Source: an uncultured Bacteroidales bacterium (GTDB lineage Bacteria > Bacteroidota > Bacteroidia > Bacteroidales > UBA932). From it: a stretch of 48,768 bases of DNA. Positions 7,780 through 16,534 of the stretch are shown one piece after another. Each line of letters starts with the position of its first letter. Position 1 is the stretch's first letter. The notes beneath the pieces are model-generated. The model ran no database searches and was not told the origin of the DNA. It saw only the letters and a list, made by a program, of their open reading frames with translations. The stretch is taken from the NCBI GenBank assembly GCA_946185205.1, contig CAMHIP010000004.1:1-48768 (forward strand). The letters are read 5' to 3'. The position numbers and the translations under genes were made by a program.

Positions 7780-10764
7780 TTACTGCAGCAGGTTTTCCTT
7801 GAATTCGATTTCGACGATGCGCAGCTCGTGGTTGGGCTCGCCGGCCCCCTTGGCCTTGAAGAGGTCGAGTTCGCCGGCGGCGGGCGCGACCACCTCCTTG
7901 ATGGCGCCGAAGGCGTCTTCCTCGGCGGCGGAGCCCTTGAGGCGCAGGGTGATCTCGCGGGTCATGACGGGTTTCACGGGGATGTGGACGTAGCCCAGCG
8001 TCCGCTCCGTCTCGCCGCTCCAGATGAGTTCCTTGCCGGCGTAGATCTCGATGGGGTAGGAGCGCATGCGCCAGCCGGTGAACTTGACGCAGATCTCATC
8101 GACCGTGGCCATGCGGCCCAGCCGGTAGGAGATCCAGCCGGTGGAGAGCTGCCCGTCGTTGGTCCATTCGCTCAGCTCGTTGTCGTCCCAGCTGGCCCCG
8201 GCCTTGTCGGCGTTGGCGCCGGCCGTGGCGCCCGTGATCTCCACATCGATGCAGCGGTCGTAGTAGGAAGGCGTCTGCGGGGTCTCGCCGCGGTCCAGCC
8301 GGGCGCTCAGGTGCTCCCCGGGGATGTAGTCCGACAGGCCGCCCTTCACCTCGAAGGGGACGGTCTCAAAACTCACCGAAGCACCGCGCAGCCCCTCGGC
8401 GGAGGCCTTCAGCGTGATCCGGCCGGCCTTCGTGGTGGAGCGCAGGATGGCGCGGTTGATGCCGCATTCCACGGGGAAGTCCTTCGCCAGGATGTAGTTG
8501 TCCGGACCCTGGGCGATGCCGCCGCGCCATTCCGCGGGGCCGTCCAGTTCGTAGTGGATCATGTCATTCGCGAGCGGGCAGCGGCGGCCCTGCGCGTCCA
8601 CGACCTCGACCTGCACCAGGGCGACGTCCGCCCCGTCGGCCTTCCAGCCGCTGGGGTCCTCGATCTTCGTCAGTTTCAGGGCCGCGGGGGCGCCGGCGGT
8701 CTCGAGGGTGTAGCGCGTGACCTCACGTCCGCCGTCATAGCCGACGGCCTCCAGCTTGCCGGGGGCGAAGGCCACGTCCTTATACGTGAAGAGGAAATGG
8801 TATTGCCGCTCGGGGGCGGGGAGCTCCTTCCCGTTGAGGAAGAGCTTGACGGACTCGGTGTTGGAGACCACATAGACGGGCTTGACCGTGCCGGCCTCGT
8901 AGTTCCAGTGGCCCACGATGTAGATGTGCGGGCGCTCGATATCGACCCAGCCGTCCCACATGACCTGGTGGGCGAAGTAGGTGTCCTTGGGGATGCGGAG
9001 CGGGTCCACGTTGCCGCTGCGGCGGTAGTTCTCCACGCCGCGGAAGTGCGTGTTGGAGTCGGAGAAGATGATTTTGACGCCGCCGCTGCTCACGCGCGAG
9101 CCCGAACCCGGGCGCTCGCGGTAATAATCATACCAGCGGGCCACGTGCTCCACCACGAAATTGTCCTGGTTGCGGTTGTAGGCGGCTGCGCTGCCGGGCA
9201 CGTAGGCGTTCTGCGCGGCGGACCAGACCATGTTGCCGCCCTCGCCCTCCTTGTGCCAGGGCCAGGACCAGTCGTCCCAGTATTTGCGGAGCGCCTCGTC
9301 GCGGCAGTATTCCATGGCCCACATGGGGGAGTGGGCGCTTTTGTTGATGTAGAGCATCTCGCCGCCGTATTCGGCCTCGCGGATGTCCAGCATCTCGCGG
9401 CTGCCGATGGCCCGGCCGCCGTAGAAGTCGTATTGGTCGCGGATCTCCCGCATCTCGAGCATGTGCTCGCGGCTGATGGATTCGTTGCCGCACTCATAGT
9501 AGATGACCGAGGGGTTGTTGCGGTTGTAGATGATGGCGTCGCGCATGAGTTCCTTGCGCTGCTGCCATTGCCGTCCCTGGCAGTCCTTCTCGGCGTCGCC
9601 CGCCTGCAGGCTCATCATCAGGCCCACGCGGTCGCAGCTCTCGATGTCCTGCTTCCAGGGGGTGACGTGCATCCAGCGCACGGTGTTGGCGTTCTGCTCC
9701 ACCATCAGGCCGTTGGACCAGTCGCTCAGCCACGCCGGGACGCTCATCCCGAGGGCGGGCCACTCGTTGGAGGTGCGCTGCGCGAATCCCTTCACCTGCA
9801 GCACGCGGTCGTTGATCCAGATCTTGCCTTCGGCGAAGCGCGTCTTGCGGAAGCCGGTGCGCGTGGCGACTTCATCCACCACCAGCCCGTCCACGACCAG
9901 CGCCGTGCGGACGTCGTAGAGATAGCCGTAGCCCCAGCTCCAGAAATGGAGCCCTTCCACGGGCGCCTCGGCGCAGAGCGTCTGCGTGGCGCCGGCGGGG
10001 ATGCTCACCGCTTCGCTGCAGAAGGTCTTGAGGCAGGTCCCGTCGCGGTCGGTCAGGCTGACCCGGTACTGGGCCGTCTGGGGCCGTCCCGTCTCGTTGC
10101 GCACCTGCGACTCGGCGTGGAGCAGGGCGCTGCGCTCCTTCACGCGGATGTCGGCGGCATAGACATAGACGCCGGTGGTGCCGAGGTTGCTGTAGAGCGG
10201 GAGGGTCTGGTACAGCCGGTCGGTGACGTGCAGCCAGACGTTCTTGGGCAGGCCGCCGTAGTTGGCGTTGAAATTCTTGTTGCTCCACTGGTATTTCACG
10301 CCCGTGCTGCGCTCGGCGTAGTCCCAGTTGTTGTCGACCCGCACGGCGATGACGTTGCCGCCGGCCTTGACATAGGGCGTAAGGTCGAAACCGAAGGCCA
10401 TCACGCCGTTCTCGTGCTGGCCGACCATCTTGCCGTTGACATAGACGTCCACGCCCTGGCGGGCGCCTTCGAATTCGATGAAGACCTTCTTGCCGCGGGC
10501 GCTCTTCGGCAGGTCGAAGTGCTTGCGGTACCACATGACCGTGTCGGTGAGGTCGTGGATATCGACGCGGAAGGCCTCGTCTTCGTTGAAGGCGTGGGGG
10601 AGGGTGACCTGCTGCCAGGAGCGGTCGTTGAAGGCGGGCTTCTGCGCGCCGGGGATGTCGCCGACCTTGAGCAGCCAGCCGGGGTTGAAATTGTACTTTT
10701 CGCGCGCGCCTGCGCACAGCGAGGCGAAAATCGCCAGGAGAACAAGCAGTCTTTGGATCTTCAT
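7780..10764 (-). CDS. Glycoside hydrolase family 2 with C-terminal discoidin-like domain
   Basis: Second GH2 enzyme, 994 aa from the ATG at 10764, which begins a signal peptide (MKIQRLLVLL..., cleavage near CAGA). Order: sugar-binding domain (about 25-190), Ig-like domain (190-310), TIM barrel (310-600), a DUF4982-type and Ig-like region, and a discoidin (F5/8 type C)-like domain near residues 840-960. Likely acid/base is E428 in YYECGNES and likely nucleophile E485 in WAMEYC. It lacks the Bgal_small_N domain of the other GH2, so a different linkage or sugar (beta-galactoside or beta-glucuronide) is possible. It leads the GH2 / DUF6250 / PL22 operon and has a good promoter just upstream. Confidence 0.9.
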   Translation of the reverse strand: MKIQRLLVLLAIFASLCAGAREKYNFNPGWLLKVGDIPGAQKPAFNDRSWQQVTLPHAFNEDEAFRVDIHDLTDTVMWYRKHFDLPKSARGKKVFIEFEGARQGVDVYVNGKMVGQHENGVMAFGFDLTPYVKAGGNVIAVRVDNNWDYAERSTGVKYQWSNKNFNANYGGLPKNVWLHVTDRLYQTLPLYSNLGTTGVYVYAADIRVKERSALLHAESQVRNETGRPQTAQYRVSLTDRDGTCLKTFCSEAVSIPAGATQTLCAEAPVEGLHFWSWGYGYLYDVRTALVVDGLVVDEVATRTGFRKTRFAEGKIWINDRVLQVKGFAQRTSNEWPALGMSVPAWLSDWSNGLMVEQNANTVRWMHVTPWKQDIESCDRVGLMMSLQAGDAEKDCQGRQWQQRKELMRDAIIYNRNNPSVIYYECGNESISREHMLEMREIRDQYDFYGGRAIGSREMLDIREAEYGGEMLYINKSAHSPMWAMEYCRDEALRKYWDDWSWPWHKEGEGGNMVWSAAQNAYVPGSAAAYNRNQDNFVVEHVARWYDYYRERPGSGSRVSSGGVKIIFSDSNTHFRGVENYRRSGNVDPLRIPKDTYFAHQVMWDGWVDIERPHIYIVGHWNYEAGTVKPVYVVSNTESVKLFLNGKELPAPERQYHFLFTYKDVAFAPGKLEAVGYDGGREVTRYTLETAGAPAALKLTKIEDPSGWKADGADVALVQVEVVDAQGRRCPLANDMIHYELDGPAEWRGGIAQGPDNYILAKDFPVECGINRAILRSTTKAGRITLKASAEGLRGASVSFETVPFEVKGGLSDYIPGEHLSARLDRGETPQTPSYYDRCIDVEITGATAGANADKAGASWDDNELSEWTNDGQLSTGWISYRLGRMATVDEICVKFTGWRMRSYPIEIYAGKELIWSGETERTLGYVHIPVKPVMTREITLRLKGSAAEEDAFGAIKEVVAPAAGELDLFKAKGAGEPNHELRIVEIEFKENLLQ

Positions 10765-10790
10765 CGGACGATCGGTTGATTTTGGTCCGA

Positions 10791-10822
10791 TAAATATAGC
10801 GATTTCCTGTCGGAAAATCAAA
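10791..10822 (-). promoter_or_regulatory. Promoter of the GH2 / DUF6250 / PL22 operon
   Basis: On the minus strand TTTG (10822-10819) is followed after exactly 20 nt by TATATTTA (10798-10791), a one-mismatch copy of the Bacteroidota TTTG-N19-21-TAnnTTTG promoter. It is 26 nt upstream of the start codon. Its -33 TTTG is built from the end of the T-run of the upstream SusD terminator. Confidence 0.65.
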
Positions 10823-10854
10823 AAAAAGGACCGCCCTCTTGCGGGGGCGGTCCT
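10820..10854 (-). terminator. Intrinsic terminator of the first SusC-SusD operon
   Basis: A 10-bp perfect stem (AGGACCGCCC / GGGCGGTCCT, 10827-10836 with 10845-10854) with an 8-nt loop, followed on the minus strand by a run of T. It lies downstream of the SusD stop, beyond palindromic copy B. Confidence 0.9.
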
Positions 10855-10855
10855 G

Positions 10856-10883
10856 GGGATTCCCGATCAGGTCGGGAATGTGC
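10856..10883 (-). repeat. Palindromic element copy B, abutting the SusD stop codon
   Basis: The plus strand reads GGGATTCCCGATCAGGTCGG then GAATGTGC. The stem is ATTCCCGA / TCGGGAAT, so relative to other copies a G:C pair has become A:T with both sides changed. The element ends at 10883 and the SusD stop begins at 10884. Confidence 0.8.
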
Positions 10884-13043
10884 TTACTGCAGATTCTTGA
10901 AGCCGTAGCCGTTCTTCAGGCCGGTGGTGGCGAGCACGTTGGTCTCCATCGGGATGAGGTAGATCGGGGCCTTCTTGGCGGCGTAGTCGGCGTCGGTGTA
11001 GCCGCCGAGGAACTTGGTGCTCCACTCGGCCTCACGGTCGGCGTCTTCCTTGCCACCCTTCGTGTACATGCCTATCGCCCAGTCGGTCTGCTTGTAGCCT
11101 TCGGCCTCGAGGGCCTTGGCCTCGGCGGAGCCGGGCTCGATGTGCTTGAACAGACCCTTGATGGCGAGGTTGGTGAAGTCCTCGACAGGGACGACCTTGA
11201 CGGCGTTGCCGCGGGAGCTGATCTGGTAGTCCTTGGCCTTCTGCCAGTCGTCGTGCTGGCCGCGCCAGCCCGGATACAGGACGGGATCATCCTGCTTGCC
11301 GGCGGGGGTCTGCATGGTCAGGCGGTAGCCGTATTCCTTCCGGGCATCGACGAGCTTGGTCCAGACATAGGCGGGAAGTTCGTTGCCGTTGTCGAAGGTG
11401 GCGTAGCCGTTGGCCTTGAGCTCAGCCATGTGATCGACCATCTTCTTGCGGAAGCCGTAGGCGATCTCGGGGAGCTTGCCGGTGCGGACGAGGTCCCAGC
11501 GGCGGAGGTTCTCACCCTGGAACTCCAGCTGGCGCTCCTTGATGATGGCCTCATAGACGCTGCCGGCATTGGCGAGGAGCTCGTTGAACTTGGCGTCCTG
11601 GATGTCGTCGGCGAAGGCGCGGTCGTGGATCTGCTTGAGATAGGTGCGGGCGTTGGATTCATCACCGGTCTGGGCATAGGCCTCGGCGAGCATCAGGATG
11701 ATGTCGGCCTGGCGCATGTGGATGTAGCTGACGCCGCTGTTGAGCTGGCGCAGGTCCGGGGTCTCGACGCGGTTGGGGTCATACTTGTTCAGGCCGATGC
11801 CGAGGGTCAGACGGTTGGTCAGGTTGAAGTTGTAGAGGACCTCGACGCCGGTGCCGGAGGAGCCGGTCACGGACATGGAGACGTCGCGACGCATGTCCTG
11901 CGGATCGAACTCGCCGTAATAGACCTCCGGATAGGAGCAGATCTGGGCGTTGGCCTTCGGGGGAAGACCCGGGCTGGCGCCGTTTGAGCCGCGGCCGAAG
12001 TTGTAGGCGATGCGGGAACCGCCGCCGACTTCCTTCATCGTGACCTCGTAGATGGTCTCGGGGGCCTTGTACTCCTCGTTGATCTGCTGGAAGTAGTACT
12101 GGAAGGGGTTGCCGTAGGTGCGGTTGTTCTCGCTGCGCGGGTCCTCGGTGGTGAGGATGGCGGCGCCGGGCTGCTCGACGGCTTTCTTGAGGTACGGGAG
12201 GGCCTTGGAATAGAAGGTCTTCCAGTCGGAGCGGCGTCCGTAGGCGGCTGCCTTCTCGGAGTCGGTGCCCCAGTCCTCGAAGCTGATAACCTTGCCGTCT
12301 TTGTCGGTGTAGAAGTCGGCGCCGAGGTCGGTGCGGCGGGTCTGGTAGCCGGCGAGGGCGAAGCAGATGCGGCCGATGAGACCGTCGCAGAAGTTGCGGG
12401 TCATCTGGTCGGAAAGGTGGCCGGCGGAGCCGATCGGGTACATCAGTTCCTCGACCTTCATCAGGTTGTCCAGCTCGCTCTCGAGGATGGCGAAGCGGGA
12501 GGTGAGATCCGTGCTCTCCTCACGGGCGGCCTTGATGTAGATCACGTCGCCGTAGTACATCGTCATGTCGTAATAGACCGAGGCGCGGAGGCAGTAGGCC
12601 TGTCCGAGCAGGTCGGAGAGGTCATTCGGGGCCGTTGACTTGATGGTCTCGATGTCCGGGTTGTTCTCGATGTTCTCGATGATGGAGTTGCACTTGAAGA
12701 TGATGGAGTAGAAGCGGTCCCAGTTGCCCTTCTGGAAGTTGATGTTGAAGGCGCTTTCCGTATAGGGCTCCAGGTAGAGCTGGGCGCCGCCGACCAGGTC
12801 GGTGATGTTGCCGACGGAGCAGCGCTCGATGTCCGAACCGATGTTGGTGAAGTTCGGGACGTAGCCGTTGTTGTAGTCGTTGATGAGCTGGTTGTAGGCA
12901 GCGAGGATGGCCGTGCGGCCGGTCTCGATGCCGCCGAACACGAACTGTCCGTCCACGACCGAAGGCGAGGTGGTCTCCAGGTTGCAGGACACGGCAGCCG
13001 TGCCGCAGAGGGCGATCAACAGGTATTTAGCGATCTTTTTCAT
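10884..13043 (-). CDS. SusD/RagB-family outer-membrane glycan-binding lipoprotein (long form)
   Basis: Surface lipoprotein that would hold pectin oligosaccharides and form the lid of the SusC channel. The N-terminus MKKIAKYLLI ALCGTAAVSC is a lipoprotein signal with C20 as anchor. Tetratricopeptide-like helical features of SusD are recognisable (AYNQLINDYN, LLGQAYCLRASVYYDM, ILMLAEAYAQTGDE, IIKERQLEFQGENLRRWDL). At 719 aa it is clearly longer than the neighbouring SusD (550) and the usual 500-650; the extra length is spread through the middle and a C-terminal region rich in WRGQHDDWQ-like sequence. It follows its SusC by 32 bp. Confidence 0.95.
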   Translation of the reverse strand: MKKIAKYLLIALCGTAAVSCNLETTSPSVVDGQFVFGGIETGRTAILAAYNQLINDYNNGYVPNFTNIGSDIERCSVGNITDLVGGAQLYLEPYTESAFNINFQKGNWDRFYSIIFKCNSIIENIENNPDIETIKSTAPNDLSDLLGQAYCLRASVYYDMTMYYGDVIYIKAAREESTDLTSRFAILESELDNLMKVEELMYPIGSAGHLSDQMTRNFCDGLIGRICFALAGYQTRRTDLGADFYTDKDGKVISFEDWGTDSEKAAAYGRRSDWKTFYSKALPYLKKAVEQPGAAILTTEDPRSENNRTYGNPFQYYFQQINEEYKAPETIYEVTMKEVGGGSRIAYNFGRGSNGASPGLPPKANAQICSYPEVYYGEFDPQDMRRDVSMSVTGSSGTGVEVLYNFNLTNRLTLGIGLNKYDPNRVETPDLRQLNSGVSYIHMRQADIILMLAEAYAQTGDESNARTYLKQIHDRAFADDIQDAKFNELLANAGSVYEAIIKERQLEFQGENLRRWDLVRTGKLPEIAYGFRKKMVDHMAELKANGYATFDNGNELPAYVWTKLVDARKEYGYRLTMQTPAGKQDDPVLYPGWRGQHDDWQKAKDYQISSRGNAVKVVPVEDFTNLAIKGLFKHIEPGSAEAKALEAEGYKQTDWAIGMYTKGGKEDADREAEWSTKFLGGYTDADYAAKKAPIYLIPMETNVLATTGLKNGYGFKNLQ

Positions 13044-13075
13044 TTTCTTGATACTTTATACTGTGTCCGGAATGA

Positions 13076-16000
13076 TTATAGGGTGACGTTCAGACCGAAG
13101 GTGAAGGTCTTGGCGATCGGGTAGGCGCCGCGGTCGATACCCGGAGTAGGGAAGCCGTAGCTGCCGCTGCGGTTGGTGTTGACCTCGGGATCCAGACCGG
13201 TGTACTTGGTGAAGGTCAGGAGGTTGGTGGCGGTGAAGTAGGCACGGAGGTTCTTCAGGCCGATCTTCTTGACCCACTCCTTGGGCAGGGTGTAGCCGAT
13301 GGTGAGGTTCTTCAGACGCAGGAAGGAGGCGTCCTCCACCCACTTGTCGAAGAGCATACCCTTCATGGAAGTCGGGGTGTGCATGGTGGCGTTCGCGTTC
13401 ATGCGGTCCAGTTCGGCCGGGTCGGAGACGAACTCGAGCTCGCCGCCGTTCCAGCGGTACGGGGAATAGGCATCCTTGGCGAAGGCCAGGCGGTTGGCGC
13501 CGAACATGTTGTCCTTGGCTCCGTACAGGGAGTGGAGACCCCAGTAGTTGATGAGGTGTCCGCCGATGGCGTAGTTGAAGTTGACCCCGAAGTCGAGGTT
13601 CTTCCAGCGGCCGTTGATGTTGAAGGAACCGGTGCTGCGCGGGGTCATCTCGCCGATGACGTAGGTGTCACCTTCGTTGATGATCTTGGCGTTGTCATCC
13701 ATGTTGGCCACCTTGGCTGCGCCCGGGAAGGCCTGCTGGCCCGTGGCACGCGGCAGGGAGGTGAAGTAGGAGTCGGCGGCCCAGTCGGGGATACCCTCTT
13801 TCAGTTTGTAAACTCCGTCCACGTAGTCGAAGTCGGAGGTGGTGTACCAGCCCTCGTACTTGTAGCCGGTGATGGTGCCGATGGCCATGCCTTCGCGGAG
13901 GATGAACTCACCGGCGGTCGGCATATGCTCGGAGTTGGCCCACTGGCCGTAGGTGTTGACGGCCACGGCGTCGGAGAGCTGCTCGATCTTGTTGACGTTG
14001 TAGTTGTAGATGAGGTTGGCGCTCAGGGTGAAGTCGCTCGTGCGGACGATGTCGCCGCCGAGGGAGAACTCGAGACCGCGGTTGGCGACGACGCCCATGT
14101 TCTGGTACTGGTAGGAGTAACCGGTGGCGGCGTTGACGGAGACCGGCATGAGCAGGTCCTTGGTGGTGGACCAGTAGCCCTCGATGGTACCGTAGAGGCG
14201 GTCATCCCAGAAGCCGAAGTCGATACCGAGGTTGCGGGTGATGGTGCTCTCCCACTTCAGGTCGGGGTTCTGCATCATGGAGCCCGGAGCGTAGCTGTAG
14301 CCGTAGCCGCTGTTGGTATCGCTGCGGTCGTTGGAGATGGTGTAGTTGGAGGCGCTGGTGCCCAGGGCCCAGGTCTCGCGCCAGAGGTTGGCGTTGATGG
14401 CGTCGGAACCGGTCACACCGTAGGAGAGGCGGAGCTTGAGGTTGGAGAGCCAGTCCTTGCTGCCCTGCATCCAGGGCTCGTCGATGACGCGCCAGGCGAA
14501 GGCCGCGGCAGGGAAGTAACCCCAGCGGTTGTTGGGCGCGAAACGGGAGGAACCGTCAGCACGGAACGTGAGCGTGAAGAGGTAGCGGTCATAGAGCGCG
14601 TAGTTGGCGCGGGTGAAGAAGGACAGCGAACGGCCCGGCACGTCGATGCTCTGCGTGAAGGCGTTGTTGGTCGTGCCCTGGCTCAGCATGGCGAGGGCGC
14701 GCTCCCGGTCGAAGTGGGACGGGAACACCTGGGCGTAGTACTGCATCCACTCGGAGGAAGAGGAAATGTACTCCTGTCCGACCATGACGTCGGCGCGGTG
14801 GATGTCCTTGTTGGCGAACGGAATGTCGTAGGAGATGGTGTTGGTCCAGTGCAGGTCGCCGCTTTCGCTGCGGTTCAGGGCGGCGGTGTTGGTCAAGGTG
14901 CCGTAGCCCGAGGAATAGGTCTCCGTCTTGGTGAAGCTCTTGGCCAGACCGATTTCGGAACGGAGCTTGAGTCCCTCGATGGGGGTCCAGTTGGCGGCGG
15001 CGATGCCGCGGAAGTTGTGATTGAATCTCGTATTCTGCTGGGCCAGGGTCAGCTCCACAGGGTTGGAGGATTCGCTGATGTAGGCCTCAAGGCCGGCGCC
15101 GAAGCCGCCGGTGGAAGAGGGATCGCCGAGCGGGTTGGGGATCGGGTTGTAGCGGAACGATTCCGCGAGACGCGGGTTCGAACGGCTGTTCGAATAGCCG
15201 TAGGAGACGTTCAGTTCGATGTTGAAGTTGTCCGTGAGGTTCTCCACGGTCTTCAGGGAGGCGTTGGCACGCTGGAACCAGGAGTTGATGACCGTACCGT
15301 CGTCGTTCAGGAAGTTGAGCGAGAAGATGGTGCGGTTCCGCTTGGTACCGTTGCTGATGGTGAGGTTGTGGCTGTGGGCGATGGCCGTCTTGTAGAGGTC
15401 GCTCTGCCAGTTCTTGGTCTTCACGTTGGCGTAGGCGGAATACTTGTCGCCGTTGGCGGCGCCGATGCCGAAGTACTTGGCGATCTGGTCGCCCATGGAC
15501 TTGGAGTAATCCCAGCCGTAGCCGATGGTGAATTTCAGGTAGTCATAGGTATCCATGACGTCGCGGACGTTCATGGAGGAGTCCTTGATCTGCACGAAGC
15601 CGTTGTAGGTCACCTGGGTCTGGCCCTCGATGGCGCTCTTGGTCGTGACGATGACGACGCCGGAGGCACCGCGGCTACCATAGATGGCCGTTGCGGCGGC
15701 GTCCTTCAGGACGTTGATGCTCTTGATCTGGTCGGAAGGGATGCCGGCGAGCGAGCCCACCGGGAAACCGTCCACGATGTAGAGCGGGTTGTTGGTCTGG
15801 GTGATAGACTTGGTACCGCGCACGCGGATCTGCGGCTCGGCGCCCGGGGTGCCGTCGTTCATCGAGACGACCACGCCGGGGAGTTTGCCCTGCAGGGCCT
15901 CGCCGACGTTGGCGACCGGGGTGGCGAGGTCTTTCTCGCCGACGGCTGCGACGGAACCGGTCAGGTCGCGGACCTTGACGGTGCCGTAGCCGATGACGAC

Positions 16001-16330
16001 GGTCTCTTCGAGCATCTCGGCGTCATCCTGGAGGGTGACGGTCAGGTTGGCGGCGGCAGCGACGCGGACGGTCGCGTAGCCGATGCAGGAGACCTCGAGG
16101 GTTGTGCCGGGAGCGACGCGGATCTCGAAGTTGCCGTCAAGGTCGGTGATGACACCGTTGGTGGTGCCGGGAACGACGACGGACGCTCCGATGATCGGTT
16201 CGCCCTGGGCATCCAGGACCTTACCTTTGCTGACACCCTGGGCAAACGCCGCGGGGCCGGCAAGGAGCAAAGCCACAACTGCCGTCAGGGCGAGGATCGC
16301 CCGGCGGCTCACTGAGAAAACAGATTTCAT
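13076..16330 (-). CDS. SusC/RagA-family TonB-dependent outer-membrane transporter 1
   Basis: Outer-membrane channel importing oligosaccharides using TonB energy. ATG at 16330 (1084 aa) opens a signal peptide (cleavage after AAFA, residue 30). A CarboxypepD_reg-like domain (about 32-105) precedes the TonB-box-like EETVVIGYG at 108-116, the plug domain (about 117-230, with PLYIVDGFPV and IYGSRGASGVV) and the 22-strand barrel ending in FTFGLNVTL. A TTG one codon upstream is in frame but less likely. Its N-terminal third is highly similar to transporter 2 at 21430, pointing to a tandem duplication of the pair. Confidence 0.97.
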   Translation of the reverse strand: MKSVFSVSRRAILALTAVVALLLAGPAAFAQGVSKGKVLDAQGEPIIGASVVVPGTTNGVITDLDGNFEIRVAPGTTLEVSCIGYATVRVAAAANLTVTLQDDAEMLEETVVIGYGTVKVRDLTGSVAAVGEKDLATPVANVGEALQGKLPGVVVSMNDGTPGAEPQIRVRGTKSITQTNNPLYIVDGFPVGSLAGIPSDQIKSINVLKDAAATAIYGSRGASGVVIVTTKSAIEGQTQVTYNGFVQIKDSSMNVRDVMDTYDYLKFTIGYGWDYSKSMGDQIAKYFGIGAANGDKYSAYANVKTKNWQSDLYKTAIAHSHNLTISNGTKRNRTIFSLNFLNDDGTVINSWFQRANASLKTVENLTDNFNIELNVSYGYSNSRSNPRLAESFRYNPIPNPLGDPSSTGGFGAGLEAYISESSNPVELTLAQQNTRFNHNFRGIAAANWTPIEGLKLRSEIGLAKSFTKTETYSSGYGTLTNTAALNRSESGDLHWTNTISYDIPFANKDIHRADVMVGQEYISSSSEWMQYYAQVFPSHFDRERALAMLSQGTTNNAFTQSIDVPGRSLSFFTRANYALYDRYLFTLTFRADGSSRFAPNNRWGYFPAAAFAWRVIDEPWMQGSKDWLSNLKLRLSYGVTGSDAINANLWRETWALGTSASNYTISNDRSDTNSGYGYSYAPGSMMQNPDLKWESTITRNLGIDFGFWDDRLYGTIEGYWSTTKDLLMPVSVNAATGYSYQYQNMGVVANRGLEFSLGGDIVRTSDFTLSANLIYNYNVNKIEQLSDAVAVNTYGQWANSEHMPTAGEFILREGMAIGTITGYKYEGWYTTSDFDYVDGVYKLKEGIPDWAADSYFTSLPRATGQQAFPGAAKVANMDDNAKIINEGDTYVIGEMTPRSTGSFNINGRWKNLDFGVNFNYAIGGHLINYWGLHSLYGAKDNMFGANRLAFAKDAYSPYRWNGGELEFVSDPAELDRMNANATMHTPTSMKGMLFDKWVEDASFLRLKNLTIGYTLPKEWVKKIGLKNLRAYFTATNLLTFTKYTGLDPEVNTNRSGSYGFPTPGIDRGAYPIAKTFTFGLNVTL

Positions 16331-16340
16331 CAAGCTTTGG

Positions 16341-16365
16341 ATTTTGGTTAAACTTTAATGGTTAT
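16341..16365 (-). promoter_or_regulatory. Conserved leader motif of susC-like gene 1
   Basis: This 25-nt segment matches 21441-21465 at 23 of 25 positions and lies exactly 10 nt before the start codon in both places. It reads ATAACCATTA, two variable bases, then GTTTAACCAAAAT on the minus strand. It is within the predicted 5' untranslated region and near the expected ribosome-binding region. Confidence 0.7.
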
Positions 16366-16395
16366 ACTAACGAGTTTGTCTCGGTTTTAGCGGAA

Positions 16396-16425
16396 CAAAT
16401 ATAAGTACAAATCACTATCGTGAAA
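16396..16425 (-). promoter_or_regulatory. Promoter of the first SusC-SusD operon
   Basis: The minus strand has an exact TAnnTTTG box, TATATTTG (16403-16396), with TTTC 18 nt further upstream (16425-16422) as a near -33 element. It lies 65 nt upstream of the start. Confidence 0.6.
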
Positions 16426-16458
16426 TTGGGGCGGAACAAAAATCGAAACGGAAATATC

Positions 16459-16490
16459 AAAAATAAAAGCCGCACCGGAGGGGTGCGGCT
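16459..16490 (-). terminator. Intrinsic terminator of the second SusC-SusD operon
   Basis: A 9-bp stem AGCCGCACC / GGTGCGGCT (16468-16476 with 16482-16490) and 5-nt loop, followed on the minus strand by TTTATTTTT. Nearly identical to the terminator at 21591-21623. Confidence 0.9.
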
Positions 16491-16495
16491 CAGGA

Positions 16496-16523
16496 GAGAT
16501 TCCCGGTCAAGCCGGGAATGACG
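16496..16523 (-). repeat. Palindromic element copy C, between SusD stop and terminator
   Basis: The plus strand reads GAGATTCCCGGTCAAGCCGG then GAATGACG, with an 8-bp inverted repeat around TCAAG. It begins 5 bp from the terminator stem and ends 11 bp from the SusD stop. Confidence 0.85.
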
Positions 16524-16534
16524 GGGATTTGCTG

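Noticed and set aside
13379-16315. A 978-codon plus-strand open frame opposite susC 1
   Set aside because: Antisense shadow with low-complexity translation; similar shadows lie opposite both GH2 genes (1335-4187, 7828-10779).
16331-16333. TTG start for susC 1 one codon upstream
   Set aside because: An ATG follows directly and the sister gene uses ATG at the same distance from the shared leader motif.
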